Source: an uncultured Myxococcales bacterium (GTDB taxonomy: Bacteria; Myxococcota_A; UBA9042; DTJE01). From it: a stretch of 64,000 bases of DNA. The notes beneath the pieces were generated by a model, which saw only the letters and a program-made list of their open reading frames with translations, searched no databases and was not told the origin of the DNA. The stretch spans positions 33,181 through 97,180 of the forward strand of contig CAIZWN010000017.1 of NCBI GenBank assembly GCA_903936705.1, given 5' to 3'. This document shows, piece by piece, positions 42,919 to 52,584 of this stretch (positions are counted from its first letter, which is position 1; every line of letters starts with the position of its first letter). The position numbers and the translations under genes are program-made.

Positions 42919-44775
42919 ATGAACCGAAGGAACCTGTGGAAACCGATCCTGATGCTGGTGCTGACGCTGATGGCCGGCATGTATGTATTGCCGACCCTCG
43001 TGGGCGAAGGCAAGACGCCTACCTGGTTCCCATTCCAGAAGCGGCTGGCGTTCGGTCTCGACTTGCAGGGCGGCCTTGAGCTGCGCTACACGGTCGACTA
43101 CAAGAAGGCCATCAGCGACAACCTGCTGCGCACCCGTCAGGCCGTCATCGACGCGCTCACCGCGTCGCTGGCCCGCAAGGACGGAAAGGAACCCGACGCG
43201 CTGACCGACGACGAGAAGAAGGCCGTCGCGGCCCGCTTCAAGGCCGAGCGCACGGACTTCGACACGCTGGTCCTGACCTTCACGAACGAGGCCGACCTCG
43301 AGGTCGTGACCCCGGAATTCGTGGAGGAGCTGCGCGGGGATCTGCGACGCCAGGTACCGAGTGGCGGCCAGATAGCCCTGAAGCTGGACGAACGGCGAGT
43401 CGCGCAGATCCGCGATGAGGTCGTGAACCAGACTCTGGACGTCATCCGCAAGCGCGTCGAGGCGTTCGGCCTGGTCGAGCCGGATGTGCGCAAGAACGGC
43501 GACACCGACATCGACATCCAGATGCCCGGTGTCCGCGGCGCCCAGGTGGACCAGGTCCGCGAGCGCATCGGTCAGACGGCTCGTCTGGCCTTCCGGATCG
43601 TTGATCGCACCCCGACAGCGCTGACCTATTTCAAGGACAACGAGGCCGCGCTGACGGCATTCAAGGAGAAGTTCCCCGAGAAGGGCGCTCTGCTGAAGCT
43701 GGACCGGGACTCGTCCACCGGCCAATGGTATTTGCGCGCCGACGCGGGTCTGACCCGCGGTACCGGCGATTCGCTGGCCAAGAACGCGCTGTTCAGCTTC
43801 CTGAAGATGGTCAACGTCGGCGACGATCACATGATCGGCTACGAGATGGTCGACGTCCGCGAAGACAACATGGTCAAGGAGCGCTTCGTCCGCACGCACT
43901 ATCTGTGGTCGCGCGCCGACGTCACTGGCGAACACCTGACCCGCGCCATGGTCCTGTTCGAGACGCAGGGCGAACCTTACGTCAGCCTCGAATTCGATGC
44001 CCTCGGCGCCAAGCAGTTCGAGGAGGTCACTGAAAAGAACACCGGCGAGCACATGGCCATCATGCTGGACGACGAAGTCAACAGCGCGCCGGTCATCAAG
44101 GAGCGTATCGGTGGCGGGCGCGCGAAGATCAGCATGGGCGGCAGCCGCCACCCGCGCGAGATTCTGGCCGAAGCACAGTCGTTGACCACCGTCCTGACAC
44201 ACGGCGCGTACAAGGCACCCGTCCACAAGGTCCACGACTTCGAAGTCGGCCCGTCGCTTGGTCAGGACACGATCAATGCAGGCATGGTTTCCCTGGCACT
44301 TTCGGTGTTCCTGGTATTCACGTTCATGCTGCTGTACTACCGAAAGTCGGGCCTGATCGCCGATGTCGCGCTGGTCCTGAACATCCTGTTCCTGGTCGCT
44401 ATTCTCATTGGCTTCAACGCGGCGCTGACAATGCCAGGCCTCGCGGGCATCGTCCTGACGCTGGGTATGGCCGTCGATGCGAACGTACTTATCAACGAAC
44501 GCATCCGCGAGGAAATGCGCCTGGGCAAGGGTCCCCGAGCCGCCGTCGAGGCCGGCTATGGGCATGCGTTCACGGCAATCTTCGATTCGAACCTGACCAC
44601 CGCAATCGCCGGCGTGATTCTGCTGAACTATTCCAGCGGGCCGGTGTACGGATTCGCGGTGACGTTGCTGGTCGGCATCGTGGTCACTTTCGTCACGCAG
44701 ATCTTCGTGACGCGCATGATGTTCGACTACTGGGTTGAAAAGTTCCGGCCCGACCGGCTTAGCGTCGGCATCTGA
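42919..44775 (+). CDS. secD: protein translocase subunit SecD
   Basis: 618 residues, RND-type membrane protein that uses the proton gradient to pull proteins out of SecYEG. TM1 is near residues 10-27; the P1 head starts FGLDLQGGLELRYTVDY; IRKRVEAFGLVEPDV and DIDIQMPGVR are typical of the P1 base. The C-terminal membrane domain (about 450-610) carries LTLGMAVDANVLINERIREE, the proton-channel Asp region. P1 contains a ~40-residue acidic/basic insertion (KDGKEPDALTDDEKKAVAARF). secF follows after 15 bases. Confidence 0.97.
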   Translation: MNRRNLWKPILMLVLTLMAGMYVLPTLVGEGKTPTWFPFQKRLAFGLDLQGGLELRYTVDYKKAISDNLLRTRQAVIDALTASLARKDGKEPDALTDDEKKAVAARFKAERTDFDTLVLTFTNEADLEVVTPEFVEELRGDLRRQVPSGGQIALKLDERRVAQIRDEVVNQTLDVIRKRVEAFGLVEPDVRKNGDTDIDIQMPGVRGAQVDQVRERIGQTARLAFRIVDRTPTALTYFKDNEAALTAFKEKFPEKGALLKLDRDSSTGQWYLRADAGLTRGTGDSLAKNALFSFLKMVNVGDDHMIGYEMVDVREDNMVKERFVRTHYLWSRADVTGEHLTRAMVLFETQGEPYVSLEFDALGAKQFEEVTEKNTGEHMAIMLDDEVNSAPVIKERIGGGRAKISMGGSRHPREILAEAQSLTTVLTHGAYKAPVHKVHDFEVGPSLGQDTINAGMVSLALSVFLVFTFMLLYYRKSGLIADVALVLNILFLVAILIGFNAALTMPGLAGIVLTLGMAVDANVLINERIREEMRLGKGPRAAVEAGYGHAFTAIFDSNLTTAIAGVILLNYSSGPVYGFAVTLLVGIVVTFVTQIFVTRMMFDYWVEKFRPDRLSVGI

Positions 44776-44790
44776 CCGAGGGGAAACGAA

Positions 44791-46104
44791 ATGGAATTTA
44801 TCAAGCCCGGTACCACCTACGATTTCATGAAGGCGGCCCGGTTCTGGATCCCCTTCTCGGTCTCGCTGGCGATCGTATCGACCCTGGCTGCCATGTTCAT
44901 CGGCTTCGACTCCGGTATCGACTTCAAGGGCGGCACCAAGGTCATCGTCGAGTTCAAGAAGGACGCCAAGATCGACCGCAAGGACATCAAGACCACTGTT
45001 GATGCCCTCGTCGAGAAGCAGACCGGCCAGAAGGGGACGCAGGTCGAGGTTCAGGACTACGACGTCGGCGCTTCCGGCAAGTCCGAGACTGCCAAGTTCC
45101 AGGTGTTCACCGAACTGCCCAGCCTGCTGACTCCATTGAAGAAGCTGGAAACGGCCAAGGCGCTGGAAAAGCACTTTGGAAAGGGCACCAACGTCGATAT
45201 CCCGTTCGAGGCCGGCGACAAGTTCTACCTGGCCGTTCCCGAGGACTGGCCGCTGCCCACGGTAACCGCCGAAATCAGCAAGGTCTTCGCGGCAACCGGT
45301 TTCGCGCACGTGACCATCCGATCGGACAAGGAAGAGCGTATCCGCACAGACATGCTGCGGGAAAAAGACCTCCTGCTGTCGGCAAAGGACGACGACGTGA
45401 AGGCTGAAGCCGCGCGCGTCGAGGAAGAAGCATCCAAGAAGATCGCGGGCTTGGCCGACAGCCGTTTCACGGTCGAGGTCGAGGCGATCAAGGATCAATT
45501 GCAGGACGGCCTGAGGGCGAAGTTCGGTGATTCGTTCGTGGACGTCCTGTCCACCGCGTCGGTCAGTCCATCGGTCGGAAAGGAACTGTTTCAGACCGCC
45601 ATGCTGGCACTGTTCTACGCGGTCATCGGCATCCTCATCTACATCGCCCTGCGCTTTGACCTGAAGTTCGCCCCGGGCGCCATCATATGCCTGATTCACG
45701 ACGTCGCGGTCGTGTTCGGCGTCATGGTGCTGTTCGACATCAAGTTCACACTGCCGGTCGTCGCGGCCCTTCTGACCATCATCGGATACGACATCAACGA
45801 CACCATCATCGTCTACGACCGTATTCGAGAAAACCTTTCAAAGGGCAAGGTCGGCGACCTGGCCAAGGTCATCAACCTGTCGATCAACGAGACTCTGTCG
45901 CGCACGATCATGACTTCGTTGTGCACCGAACTGACGCTGGTCGCCGTCTGGCTGCTGGGCGGCGGCACCATCAAGGACTTCGCGTTCCTTATGATCATCG
46001 GCATCATCCTCGGTACCTATTCGTCGATCTTCGTCGCCGCGCCTCTGACGATCTGGATCGACAGGCTCAGTCGCCGCCGCGCCGCCGCTGCCGCCAGGGC
46101 CTAG
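44791..46104 (+). CDS. secF: protein translocase subunit SecF (enlarged)
   Basis: Partner of SecD. TM1 is about 19-40; GIDFKGGTKVIVEF marks the start of P1; the membrane domain (about 265-425) has IIGYDINDTIIVYDRIRENL, the SecF signature with its functional Asp. At 437 residues it is well over 100 longer than E. coli SecF (323). All the excess is in the periplasmic P1 part (about 41-262), which is rich in Lys and Glu and seems to hold an added alpha/beta or coiled segment (KDDDVKAEAARVEEEASKK). Confidence 0.96.
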   Translation: MEFIKPGTTYDFMKAARFWIPFSVSLAIVSTLAAMFIGFDSGIDFKGGTKVIVEFKKDAKIDRKDIKTTVDALVEKQTGQKGTQVEVQDYDVGASGKSETAKFQVFTELPSLLTPLKKLETAKALEKHFGKGTNVDIPFEAGDKFYLAVPEDWPLPTVTAEISKVFAATGFAHVTIRSDKEERIRTDMLREKDLLLSAKDDDVKAEAARVEEEASKKIAGLADSRFTVEVEAIKDQLQDGLRAKFGDSFVDVLSTASVSPSVGKELFQTAMLALFYAVIGILIYIALRFDLKFAPGAIICLIHDVAVVFGVMVLFDIKFTLPVVAALLTIIGYDINDTIIVYDRIRENLSKGKVGDLAKVINLSINETLSRTIMTSLCTELTLVAVWLLGGGTIKDFAFLMIIGIILGTYSSIFVAAPLTIWIDRLSRRRAAAAARA

Positions 46105-46138
46105 GCCGCAATGCAGCCCCGCGCCGCGAGGACCTCCG

Positions 46139-47890
46139 ATGACTGCCATTTCTCCGCGATGGGATATCTCGCAGCCTGACAAAGCGGCAGTTTCGCGCCT
46201 CACCGAATCGCTTGGTTTAAAGCACGCCACAACCTCGGTACTGGTGAACCGTGGGGTGATCGGAACCGAGGAGGCCGCAGCCTTCCTGGACCCGCGTCTG
46301 GCTCAACTGCCCAACCCTGGTTCGCTGAAGGACATGGACCGTGCAGTTGCAAGAACCGTCGCCGCCAGGGTGGGTGGCCATTCGATCTGCATATATGGCG
46401 ATTTCGACGCCGACGGCATGACCTCGACGGCTTTGCTGGCCGAATTCCTTGCGCTGGCAGGTTTCGACGTCCGGACATTCCTGCCCGACCGAATCAGGGA
46501 CGGCTACGGCGTCCACAAGCAAAGACTGCGCGAACTGATCGAGGCCGGCGCCAAACTTGTAATCACTGTTGACTGCGGGATTCGCAGCCATGACGAGGTG
46601 GCGTTTGCCAGTTCGCTTGGCGCCGACATGATTATTCTGGACCACCACGAGCCTGACGATGTGCTGCCCCAGGCCGCTGCGGTCGTCAACCCGCGACGCG
46701 CCGATTGCACGTCGGCGTTCAAGGGGCTTGCCGCCGTTGGGGTCTCGTTCTACTTCGCTGGCGCCGTGCGGCGGGCGCTTGTGGCAGCCGGACTGTTGGC
46801 CGAGGGCGCTATCGACCTGCGGCAGTTGCTGGACCTGGTCGCCGTGGGAACGATTGCCGACGTCGTGCCATTGCTGGGTGACAACCGGGTGTTCGCGTCC
46901 GCAGGTCTCAAGCGCATCAACGAATCGCCACGACTGGGCCTTGTGGCGCTGAAGGCAGTGGCCGAGGTGGACGGGCGTGCGGTAACAGCCGGCACCGTGG
47001 GTTTCGCACTGGCGCCCCGCCTGAATGCGGTAGGGCGACTGGGTGATGCGCGGGTCGGTCTGGACCTTCTGATGTCGCGCGACCCCGAGGAGGCCAAGCG
47101 GACGGCGGATCTGCTGAATCGCGAAAACGACGCCAGGCGCGACGTGCTGCGCATCGTGCTGGACGACGCGCGCGGTCGGGTCGAGGCTTCAGGTGGAGCA
47201 ACCCGTCGCGCAATCGTGCTGGCTGGCGAGGGATGGCACCCGGGTGTGGTCGGCATCGTGGCCGCAAGACTGGTCGAAACGTACCAGCGACCGACGATCG
47301 TGTTGTCCATCGACGATGGCGTGGCAAAGGGATCGTGCCGTAGCGTGCGCGGGTTCGACATCGGGGCAGCATTGGCGCGTTTCGCAGGGATGCTTGATCG
47401 CTTCGGCGGACACCCGATGGCTGCCGGACTGGCCCTGCCGCTTGCAAACCTGCAGGCGTTCACCGCGGCCTTCCTTGATTTTGCGGACCTGGAAGTCCCA
47501 CTGACATCGCTGGTGCCGCGCCTGGCGATCGATGCGATACTCGGCTCCGGCGATACCGACATCCCGCTGGCCAATGAGCTTGCCAGGCTGGCCCCGTTCG
47601 GCATGGGCAACCCAGAACCGGTATTCGCGTCGACAGGGGTTATATTGTCCGAATCGCGAATAGTTGGACGCGACCGTAGTCATTTACGGATGACATTTGC
47701 GACTGATCGAGGAACGATAGGCGGCATGTGGTTCCAGGGTGCGGCGGCAGGCCAGGCGTTGTCCGCCGGCGACAAGGTTGATGTGGCCTACGCCGTCGAG
47801 ATCGACGACCGGTCCGGCGAGGCCCGCTGGAAGGTACGAGACTGTCGACCCGCCGGGACGCGGGCGTTTGAACTGGGAGGCTTGCCATGA
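46139..47890 (+). CDS. recJ: single-strand exonuclease RecJ
   Basis: 5'-3' ssDNA exonuclease for recombination and mismatch repair. 583 residues. DHH-family motifs: YGDFDADGMTSTALL (about 84-98), VDCGI, DHHEPDD (about 167-173), DHHA1 region with FGGHPMAAGL; the OB-like C-terminus has FGMGNPEPVF and LRMTF. Metal ligands (Asp, Asp, Asp, His-His) are all seen. It overlaps nagB by four bases (ATGA). Confidence 0.95.
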   Translation: MTAISPRWDISQPDKAAVSRLTESLGLKHATTSVLVNRGVIGTEEAAAFLDPRLAQLPNPGSLKDMDRAVARTVAARVGGHSICIYGDFDADGMTSTALLAEFLALAGFDVRTFLPDRIRDGYGVHKQRLRELIEAGAKLVITVDCGIRSHDEVAFASSLGADMIILDHHEPDDVLPQAAAVVNPRRADCTSAFKGLAAVGVSFYFAGAVRRALVAAGLLAEGAIDLRQLLDLVAVGTIADVVPLLGDNRVFASAGLKRINESPRLGLVALKAVAEVDGRAVTAGTVGFALAPRLNAVGRLGDARVGLDLLMSRDPEEAKRTADLLNRENDARRDVLRIVLDDARGRVEASGGATRRAIVLAGEGWHPGVVGIVAARLVETYQRPTIVLSIDDGVAKGSCRSVRGFDIGAALARFAGMLDRFGGHPMAAGLALPLANLQAFTAAFLDFADLEVPLTSLVPRLAIDAILGSGDTDIPLANELARLAPFGMGNPEPVFASTGVILSESRIVGRDRSHLRMTFATDRGTIGGMWFQGAAAGQALSAGDKVDVAYAVEIDDRSGEARWKVRDCRPAGTRAFELGGLP

Positions 47891-48681
47891 AGGTTATCCG
47901 GGCACGCGACTACAACCAGATGTGCTCGTTCGCCGCACATTTCGTCGCCCGCGAGGTACGCAACAGACCCGAAATGGTGCTGGGACTTGCCACCGGAAGG
48001 ACGATGCAGGGCTTCTACCGCGAGGTTGTCGAGCGCCACCGCGCAGGAGCTGTTTCGTTCGCGCGTGTCCGCACATTCAACCTGGACGAATACGTCAACC
48101 TGGACTCGAACCACCCGGCGTCCTTCCACTCGTTCATGCGGTGGAATTTCGTGGAACAGGTCGATCTGCCACCGGAAAACGCCAATATTCCGGACGGGAA
48201 CAGCGACCGATTGCTGGATGCGTCCGCAAAGTACGAGGCCGATATCCGTGCTGCGGGCGGGATTGACCTGCAGGTCCTTGGCATCGGTCGCAACGGACAC
48301 ATTGCCTTCAACGAACCTGGGTCCAGCCTGACTTCAAGGACACGCGTCAAGAGGCTGTCGCCCGAAACGATCCTGGCCAACACGCCCGATTTCGGCGATC
48401 CGGAAAGCGTTCCTCGGTACGTCATCACGATGGGTATCGGGACCGTAATGGAGGCGCGATTCGTGCTGCTGCTGGCATCGGGATCGTCCAAGTCGCGGGC
48501 AGTGGAACAGATGATCGAGGGACCGCTGACCGCCCAGTGCCCGGCCAGCATCCTCCAGATGCATCCGCACGCCTTCGTAGTTGTTGACGAAGCCGCAGCG
48601 ACCCGCCTGAATCAAACCTACGAAACCGTCGAGGAGATCCTTGCCGACCCCTACGAGGAATACTTCTGGGAAGGGGCGTGA
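47887..48681 (+). CDS. nagB: glucosamine-6-phosphate deaminase
   Basis: 264 residues. Converts glucosamine-6-P to fructose-6-P and ammonia, linking amino-sugar breakdown to glycolysis. Family motifs: LGLATGRTM (phosphate loop), catalytic Asp67 in FNLDEYV, GIGRNGHIAFNEPGSSL with the His-Glu pair, and GxxxxxA-type end GSSKSRAVEQMIEGPLTAQCPAS. Full length. Why it sits between recJ and tilS is unclear; overlap with recJ shows co-translation. Confidence 0.96.
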   Translation: MKVIRARDYNQMCSFAAHFVAREVRNRPEMVLGLATGRTMQGFYREVVERHRAGAVSFARVRTFNLDEYVNLDSNHPASFHSFMRWNFVEQVDLPPENANIPDGNSDRLLDASAKYEADIRAAGGIDLQVLGIGRNGHIAFNEPGSSLTSRTRVKRLSPETILANTPDFGDPESVPRYVITMGIGTVMEARFVLLLASGSSKSRAVEQMIEGPLTAQCPASILQMHPHAFVVVDEAAATRLNQTYETVEEILADPYEEYFWEGA

Positions 48682-48706
48682 CCGCAGGATCGAGTACCAT
48701 TCCTGC

Positions 48707-49561
48707 ATGACACGTTTCCTCATGCCTCTGTCCGCCATTCTGATCAACGCTGTTTTTCTGCTGGCGTTTATCGCTTCGCCACTGGCCAACGAGGACGAGG
48801 TTCTGGCGGTACTCACAATCGAGGGACAGGCCGACCTGAAGGCCCGACTGTGGGAGCGCATCCTGCTGGTGACGGTGAAAACGACTGGCACCTGGGGCGA
48901 GGACCTTACATTTCTGCCCCAGCACTTTGGCCAGGCCATACGTGTCACACGCGGACAGACTACCGAGGTGCTGACGGCAACGTTACTGGTCGAGGGTGCT
49001 GGCGAGATTCTGGTTACCAGACCATCGCTGGCCGGCGAGCCCGCACGCCAGGCTGTCTACAAGGCCGGACCGACGGACAACCTTACAATGTTGACGCGAC
49101 TGGCCTGCACTGGTGAATGTCCCCAGGTACCTGCGACCGAAGCTGCCCCCCCCGAGTCATGGGGGGCAGGAAGAAGGTTGTTCTACGTGATTCCCGCGCT
49201 GGCCGACCAGCCGGTACTGGGACAAACGGCTTCGTTTGGAAGGCAGAACGCCCCGCTGGACAGGATGATTGTAGTCGCGGGAAAGCTGCCACCAGGAACC
49301 GTGCTGTTCGACGCACATGGAGGGCCTGTCGCAATTGCGGTACAGGGAGTGCCCGGAAAGGTGGGCAATACTCTGGCCGCGATACTGGTGCTGCCGAAAC
49401 CGGAGGCTACAGAAGCGACGGCGGCTGCGACGGCGGCGGCTGCGGCGGCACCGGCGGCGGCTTCAGCGACTGGCTCGCCACCGCTGCCCGCAACCCTCCC
49501 CGCGCCACTGGCCCAACCGGACCTGGATTTCCAGCCCATGCCTCTGGGGAACCAGCCATGA
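48707..49561 (+). CDS. exported protein of unknown function, Ala/Pro-rich tail
   Basis: 284 residues. N-terminal signal peptide (LSAILINAVFLLAFIASPLAN) with likely cleavage after Ala. The mature part is beta-rich with a pair of Cys (LACTGECPQV). A run of Ala with Thr (about 235-260) and a Pro/Leu-rich end follow. No lipobox and no known motif. It overlaps tilS by four bases (ATGA), so it is expressed with the operon. Role unknown. Confidence 0.7.
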   Translation: MTRFLMPLSAILINAVFLLAFIASPLANEDEVLAVLTIEGQADLKARLWERILLVTVKTTGTWGEDLTFLPQHFGQAIRVTRGQTTEVLTATLLVEGAGEILVTRPSLAGEPARQAVYKAGPTDNLTMLTRLACTGECPQVPATEAAPPESWGAGRRLFYVIPALADQPVLGQTASFGRQNAPLDRMIVVAGKLPPGTVLFDAHGGPVAIAVQGVPGKVGNTLAAILVLPKPEATEATAAATAAAAAAPAAASATGSPPLPATLPAPLAQPDLDFQPMPLGNQP

Positions 49562-50580
49562 CACGTCGCGTTCTACTGGCGCCACGAGTCCTCGAGTTCA
49601 CGCGGACACGCCGCCTTCTGGAACGTGGCAACCGCGTCCTTGTAGCCGTTTCGGGCGGACCCGACAGCATGGTGTTGCTGCACCTGCTGGTCGAGATCCG
49701 GGGGGCACTTGGTGTCGATCTGGCAGTCGGCCACGTTGACCACGGATTGCGAAAGGCCTCGGCCAAGGATGCGGAGTTCGTTGCCAGGCAGGCTGCCGCG
49801 CTGGGCCTGCCGTACTTCGAACGTCGAGTCGATGTAAGGGCCCACATGGAAAAAACCAGGACATCGATGGAAACGGCGGCAAGGGAGGTGCGATACGACA
49901 CTCTTGCCGCGCTGGCTATCGAGTCAGGCGCCGATCGAATCGCGACCGGCCATACGGCGACGGACCAGGCCGAAACGGTGTTGATGCGGATCCTGCGAGG
50001 CACAGGCCCGCTTGGTCTGGCCGGAATCGAGGCGGTCACCGTCGCGGGCATAGTGCGGCCGCTGCTGTGCGCCACGGCAACCGAGGTTCGCACCCACGCA
50101 TCCGACCGGGGAATCCAGGTGCGCAACGACCCGTCAAACAGCGATCCCAGGCATTTCAGAAACCGTGTCAGGATGGACCTGCTGCCCCGCCTGCGAACCG
50201 AAAATCCGCGCATCGATTTCGTTCTGGCTGACCTTGCACAGGACGCAGCCACACTTTCGCGGGCGGTAGCCGACACCCTGGCAACCGGATCCGGCAACCA
50301 GACGCTGTTGCCCCGACCCGAAAGCCAGGACCCACTCCTGCCCTATCGCATCAGGGCGGCATTTGAACGCGTGACCGGCGCCCCGTTGGGGCTGTCCCGC
50401 ACGCACCTTGACGCAATCGTGCGCCTGATGACAACCCCTGGAGCAACCGGAGAAGTCCACCTGCCACGCCGTGTTCTGGCACGCGTTGACCGGCACGGCC
50501 TGTCGCTGCAAAGCATTGTCGATGGACCGCCGCCCGGGTCGTCCAGCAGAAAGCGCGACGGCCGGCAGAAGATCACCTAG
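49558..50580 (+). CDS. tilS: tRNA(Ile)-lysidine synthase
   Basis: 340 residues. Adds lysine to C34 of the CAU-anticodon tRNA-Ile so it reads AUA. The N-type ATP pyrophosphatase loop is SGGPDS (32-37); HVDHGLRKASAKDAEFV and TGHTATDQAETVLMRILRGTG are the TilS hallmarks; RNRVRMDLLPRL follows. Shorter than E. coli TilS (432), lacking most of the C-terminal TilS-C domain, as in many bacteria. Last gene of the yajC operon. Confidence 0.95.
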   Translation: MTRRVLLAPRVLEFTRTRRLLERGNRVLVAVSGGPDSMVLLHLLVEIRGALGVDLAVGHVDHGLRKASAKDAEFVARQAAALGLPYFERRVDVRAHMEKTRTSMETAAREVRYDTLAALAIESGADRIATGHTATDQAETVLMRILRGTGPLGLAGIEAVTVAGIVRPLLCATATEVRTHASDRGIQVRNDPSNSDPRHFRNRVRMDLLPRLRTENPRIDFVLADLAQDAATLSRAVADTLATGSGNQTLLPRPESQDPLLPYRIRAAFERVTGAPLGLSRTHLDAIVRLMTTPGATGEVHLPRRVLARVDRHGLSLQSIVDGPPPGSSSRKRDGRQKIT

Positions 50581-50612
50581 ACGGGTGATGCACGCCGGCG
50601 CACGACCTCGCC

Positions 50613-50657
50613 TTGCCCACCTCCCTTGGTGTTGATACAATGGTCCTGTCAATGGTC
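50613..50657 (+). promoter_or_regulatory. promoter and direct-repeat operator of the toxin-antitoxin pair
   Basis: TTGCCC, 17 bases, TACAAT (five of six consensus). CAATGGTC occurs twice, at 50638-50645 and 50650-50657, 12 bases apart, straddling the start site. Toxin-antitoxin operons are usually repressed by the antitoxin, so these repeats are candidate half-sites. Confidence 0.55.
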
Positions 50658-50674
50658 GTACGGAGGTGCTGATC

Positions 50675-50908
50675 ATGGCGCTGGTAAAGACTTTGGCGAG
50701 GCATGGCAACAGCCTTGCTCTGGTGCTGGATCGAGGCGTACTGGACCTGCTCGAAATCGACGCCAAGACTCCACTTCAGATTACAACCGACGGCCAGGCG
50801 TTGATCGTTGCTCCCGTTCGCGATGTCGAGCGCTCGGAGAAGTTCCAAGCGGCTCTGGAGAAAGCGAATCACCGCTACGGCCGGGTTCTGCGCCGTCTTG
50901 GGGAGTAG
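50675..50908 (+). CDS. AbrB/MazE-type antitoxin
   Basis: 77 residues. ALVKTLARHGNSLALVLDRGVLDLLEID is the swapped-hairpin (SpoVT/AbrB) DNA-binding fold; the C-terminal half (ERSEKFQAALEKANHRYGRVLRRLG) is the helical toxin-binding part. It should repress the operon and block the Doc-like toxin. ATG has GGAGG eight bases upstream. The toxin gene starts three bases after its stop. Confidence 0.88.
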   Translation: MALVKTLARHGNSLALVLDRGVLDLLEIDAKTPLQITTDGQALIVAPVRDVERSEKFQAALEKANHRYGRVLRRLGE

Positions 50909-50911
50909 CAC

Positions 50912-51298
50912 GTGACGCCGCTCTTCCTTGAACTGGGCGAAGTAGTGTTGATCCACCGAGATCAAATCGAACGTTACGGCGGAGCCCAGGGGATTCGTGA
51001 CCAGGGCCTCCTGCAGTCAGCACTTGCCATGCCAGCGACTGGCGCAGGCAACGACTACTTCCACGAAGACCTGTTTGCGATGGCTGCCGCCTACCTTTTC
51101 CATATCGTTCGGAATCACCCCTTCGTTGATGGCAACAAGCGAGTCGGGGCTGTCGCAGCGTTCGTATTCCTTGCCATAAATGGCATCGACTTGGACGCTC
51201 CAGAGGATGACTACGAAGCGCTGGTGATGGGCGTCGCCGAAGGTCGTCTTGGAAAAAGCGACGCGGCGAGGTTCTTTCGTCAGCATGGGCGGGGCTGA
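50912..51298 (+). CDS. doc: Doc-type Fic toxin
   Basis: 128 residues. The Fic loop HPFVDGNKRVG (69-79) matches the Doc motif HxFxDGNKR. Doc phosphorylates EF-Tu and stops translation. N-terminal IHRDQIERYGGAQGIRDQGLLQSAL is also typical. GTG start just after the antitoxin stop. No substitution in the catalytic His or in the Asp-Gly-Asn-Lys core, so it should be active if freed. A complete pair with the antitoxin. Confidence 0.93.
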   Translation: MTPLFLELGEVVLIHRDQIERYGGAQGIRDQGLLQSALAMPATGAGNDYFHEDLFAMAAAYLFHIVRNHPFVDGNKRVGAVAAFVFLAINGIDLDAPEDDYEALVMGVAEGRLGKSDAARFFRQHGRG

Positions 51299-51414
51299 GA
51301 GGGGACTCCGTCCAAGGATATCATCGATACGCCGGATCGCTGCCTCGAATTCTGGGCTTGTTTGCCCCGTACGCCAAACCCTGCGTGATCGCCTGTTTGG
51401 TCGTCCATGATCCG

Positions 51415-52584
51415 TCAGTCGATGCGGGCGCCGACCGAATATCCGACGAACCGGAATTCGCCGTCCGTGCGGAAATTGAAGCCCATGTAGGCGTATGGCA
51501 GCAACACGAAGTACATCTTCAAGGTCTGGACGGTGCCGTCGGTGGTTTCCTGCGATTCGGCGTGGAACATGTTCGGAATAGCCGGACACGCCGCGATGTT
51601 TTCCATGACTCCGGTCGAATAGGAACCCTCGGTGTTTTCGTGGCCGTAACTGCCAGTTCCGTCCACGTTGATCACTGCCTTGCCCGCGCTGCGCCCGCCA
51701 CCTGTCTTGCCGTTGTAAACGTTGATGAACTTGTACTGGCCGGCAAGATTGGCGATGGTCATGGTCGGCAGAATCTTCAGCGCCAGGATGAAGCCGTTGC
51801 CTTCGCCCATGTCCAGCAGGAAGATCGCATTCGGATCCGGCGCATAGGCAAAGCCGGTCAAGGGCGTCGGGGTGCCTGTCATCTGCACCACCAATCGCAC
51901 CGGGTCGGCGGTATCGACGGCCCACGTGCCGGTCACGTCCGGATTTTCGACCGGGAAGGTGCCGACGTACTCCTCGGGGGCCAAGGCCGTAAGACCGGTG
52001 CCGGGGCCGGGGCCGGTCGCCTGCGCCTTCACCCGGAAGGTGCCGTCGTCGATGATGGACACGATGCCCCATTCCTTGTTGTTGGTGCTGCCGTTGACCT
52101 CACGTCCCGAAATGTGGATGTAGACATAGTCGCCGGGGATATTCTGCTTGTTGGCGGTATTGTCCGTGACGCCACTGACGCCGAACGAAATGACGTTGCT
52201 TGGGTTCCCAGTCGGGAAGCTGGCCGCGATCAACGTGCCGCCCAGTTCGACCGCATGGAATACGTCCGCACCCTGCTGGACCTTCAGAACGCCCTTCAGG
52301 TCGCCCTGAAGGACAGTGAACTCGTGGTTCACGGTCTGTCCCGTTGTTTCATTCACGACCGAGCAGGTAGACGCGGCGGGGTCCACCGAAAACACCAACA
52401 GGTCCCCGTAGGAAGCCGACCCGGCGTACTTGCGCAGCACAGGTGCAGTTGTATCGCCAGTCGACTGGTCAACGCCGGGGACGTCCAGGACAGCGGGCGT
52501 ATCGCCGGGCTGGGTCGAACTGGAACCGGAACATGTCGCAAACGCAGCCATCGCAGCCAGGGATACGAACAATGAATCCTTCAT
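51415..52584 (-). CDS. exported lipoprotein, beta-rich, unknown function
   Basis: 389 residues. The signal peptide is short and ends AAFATC-SGSSS; Ala at -3 makes the lipobox imperfect but the Ser-rich tether after Cys supports it. The linker (TQPGDTPAVLDVPGVDQSTGD) is the Asp/Pro/Thr type seen in the other lipoproteins of this window. The body has repeated blades such as VRLVVQMTGTPTPLTGFAYAPDPNAIFLL. No catalytic motif. GGAG lies upstream of the ATG. Confidence 0.65.
   Translation of the reverse strand: MKDSLFVSLAAMAAFATCSGSSSTQPGDTPAVLDVPGVDQSTGDTTAPVLRKYAGSASYGDLLVFSVDPAASTCSVVNETTGQTVNHEFTVLQGDLKGVLKVQQGADVFHAVELGGTLIAASFPTGNPSNVISFGVSGVTDNTANKQNIPGDYVYIHISGREVNGSTNNKEWGIVSIIDDGTFRVKAQATGPGPGTGLTALAPEEYVGTFPVENPDVTGTWAVDTADPVRLVVQMTGTPTPLTGFAYAPDPNAIFLLDMGEGNGFILALKILPTMTIANLAGQYKFINVYNGKTGGGRSAGKAVINVDGTGSYGHENTEGSYSTGVMENIAACPAIPNMFHAESQETTDGTVQTLKMYFVLLPYAYMGFNFRTDGEFRFVGYSVGARID

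Noticed and set aside
42580..45699. 1039-codon open frame antisense to yajC-secD-secF
   Set aside because: Open only because of high GC; no motif, no ribosome site, and it covers three certain genes.
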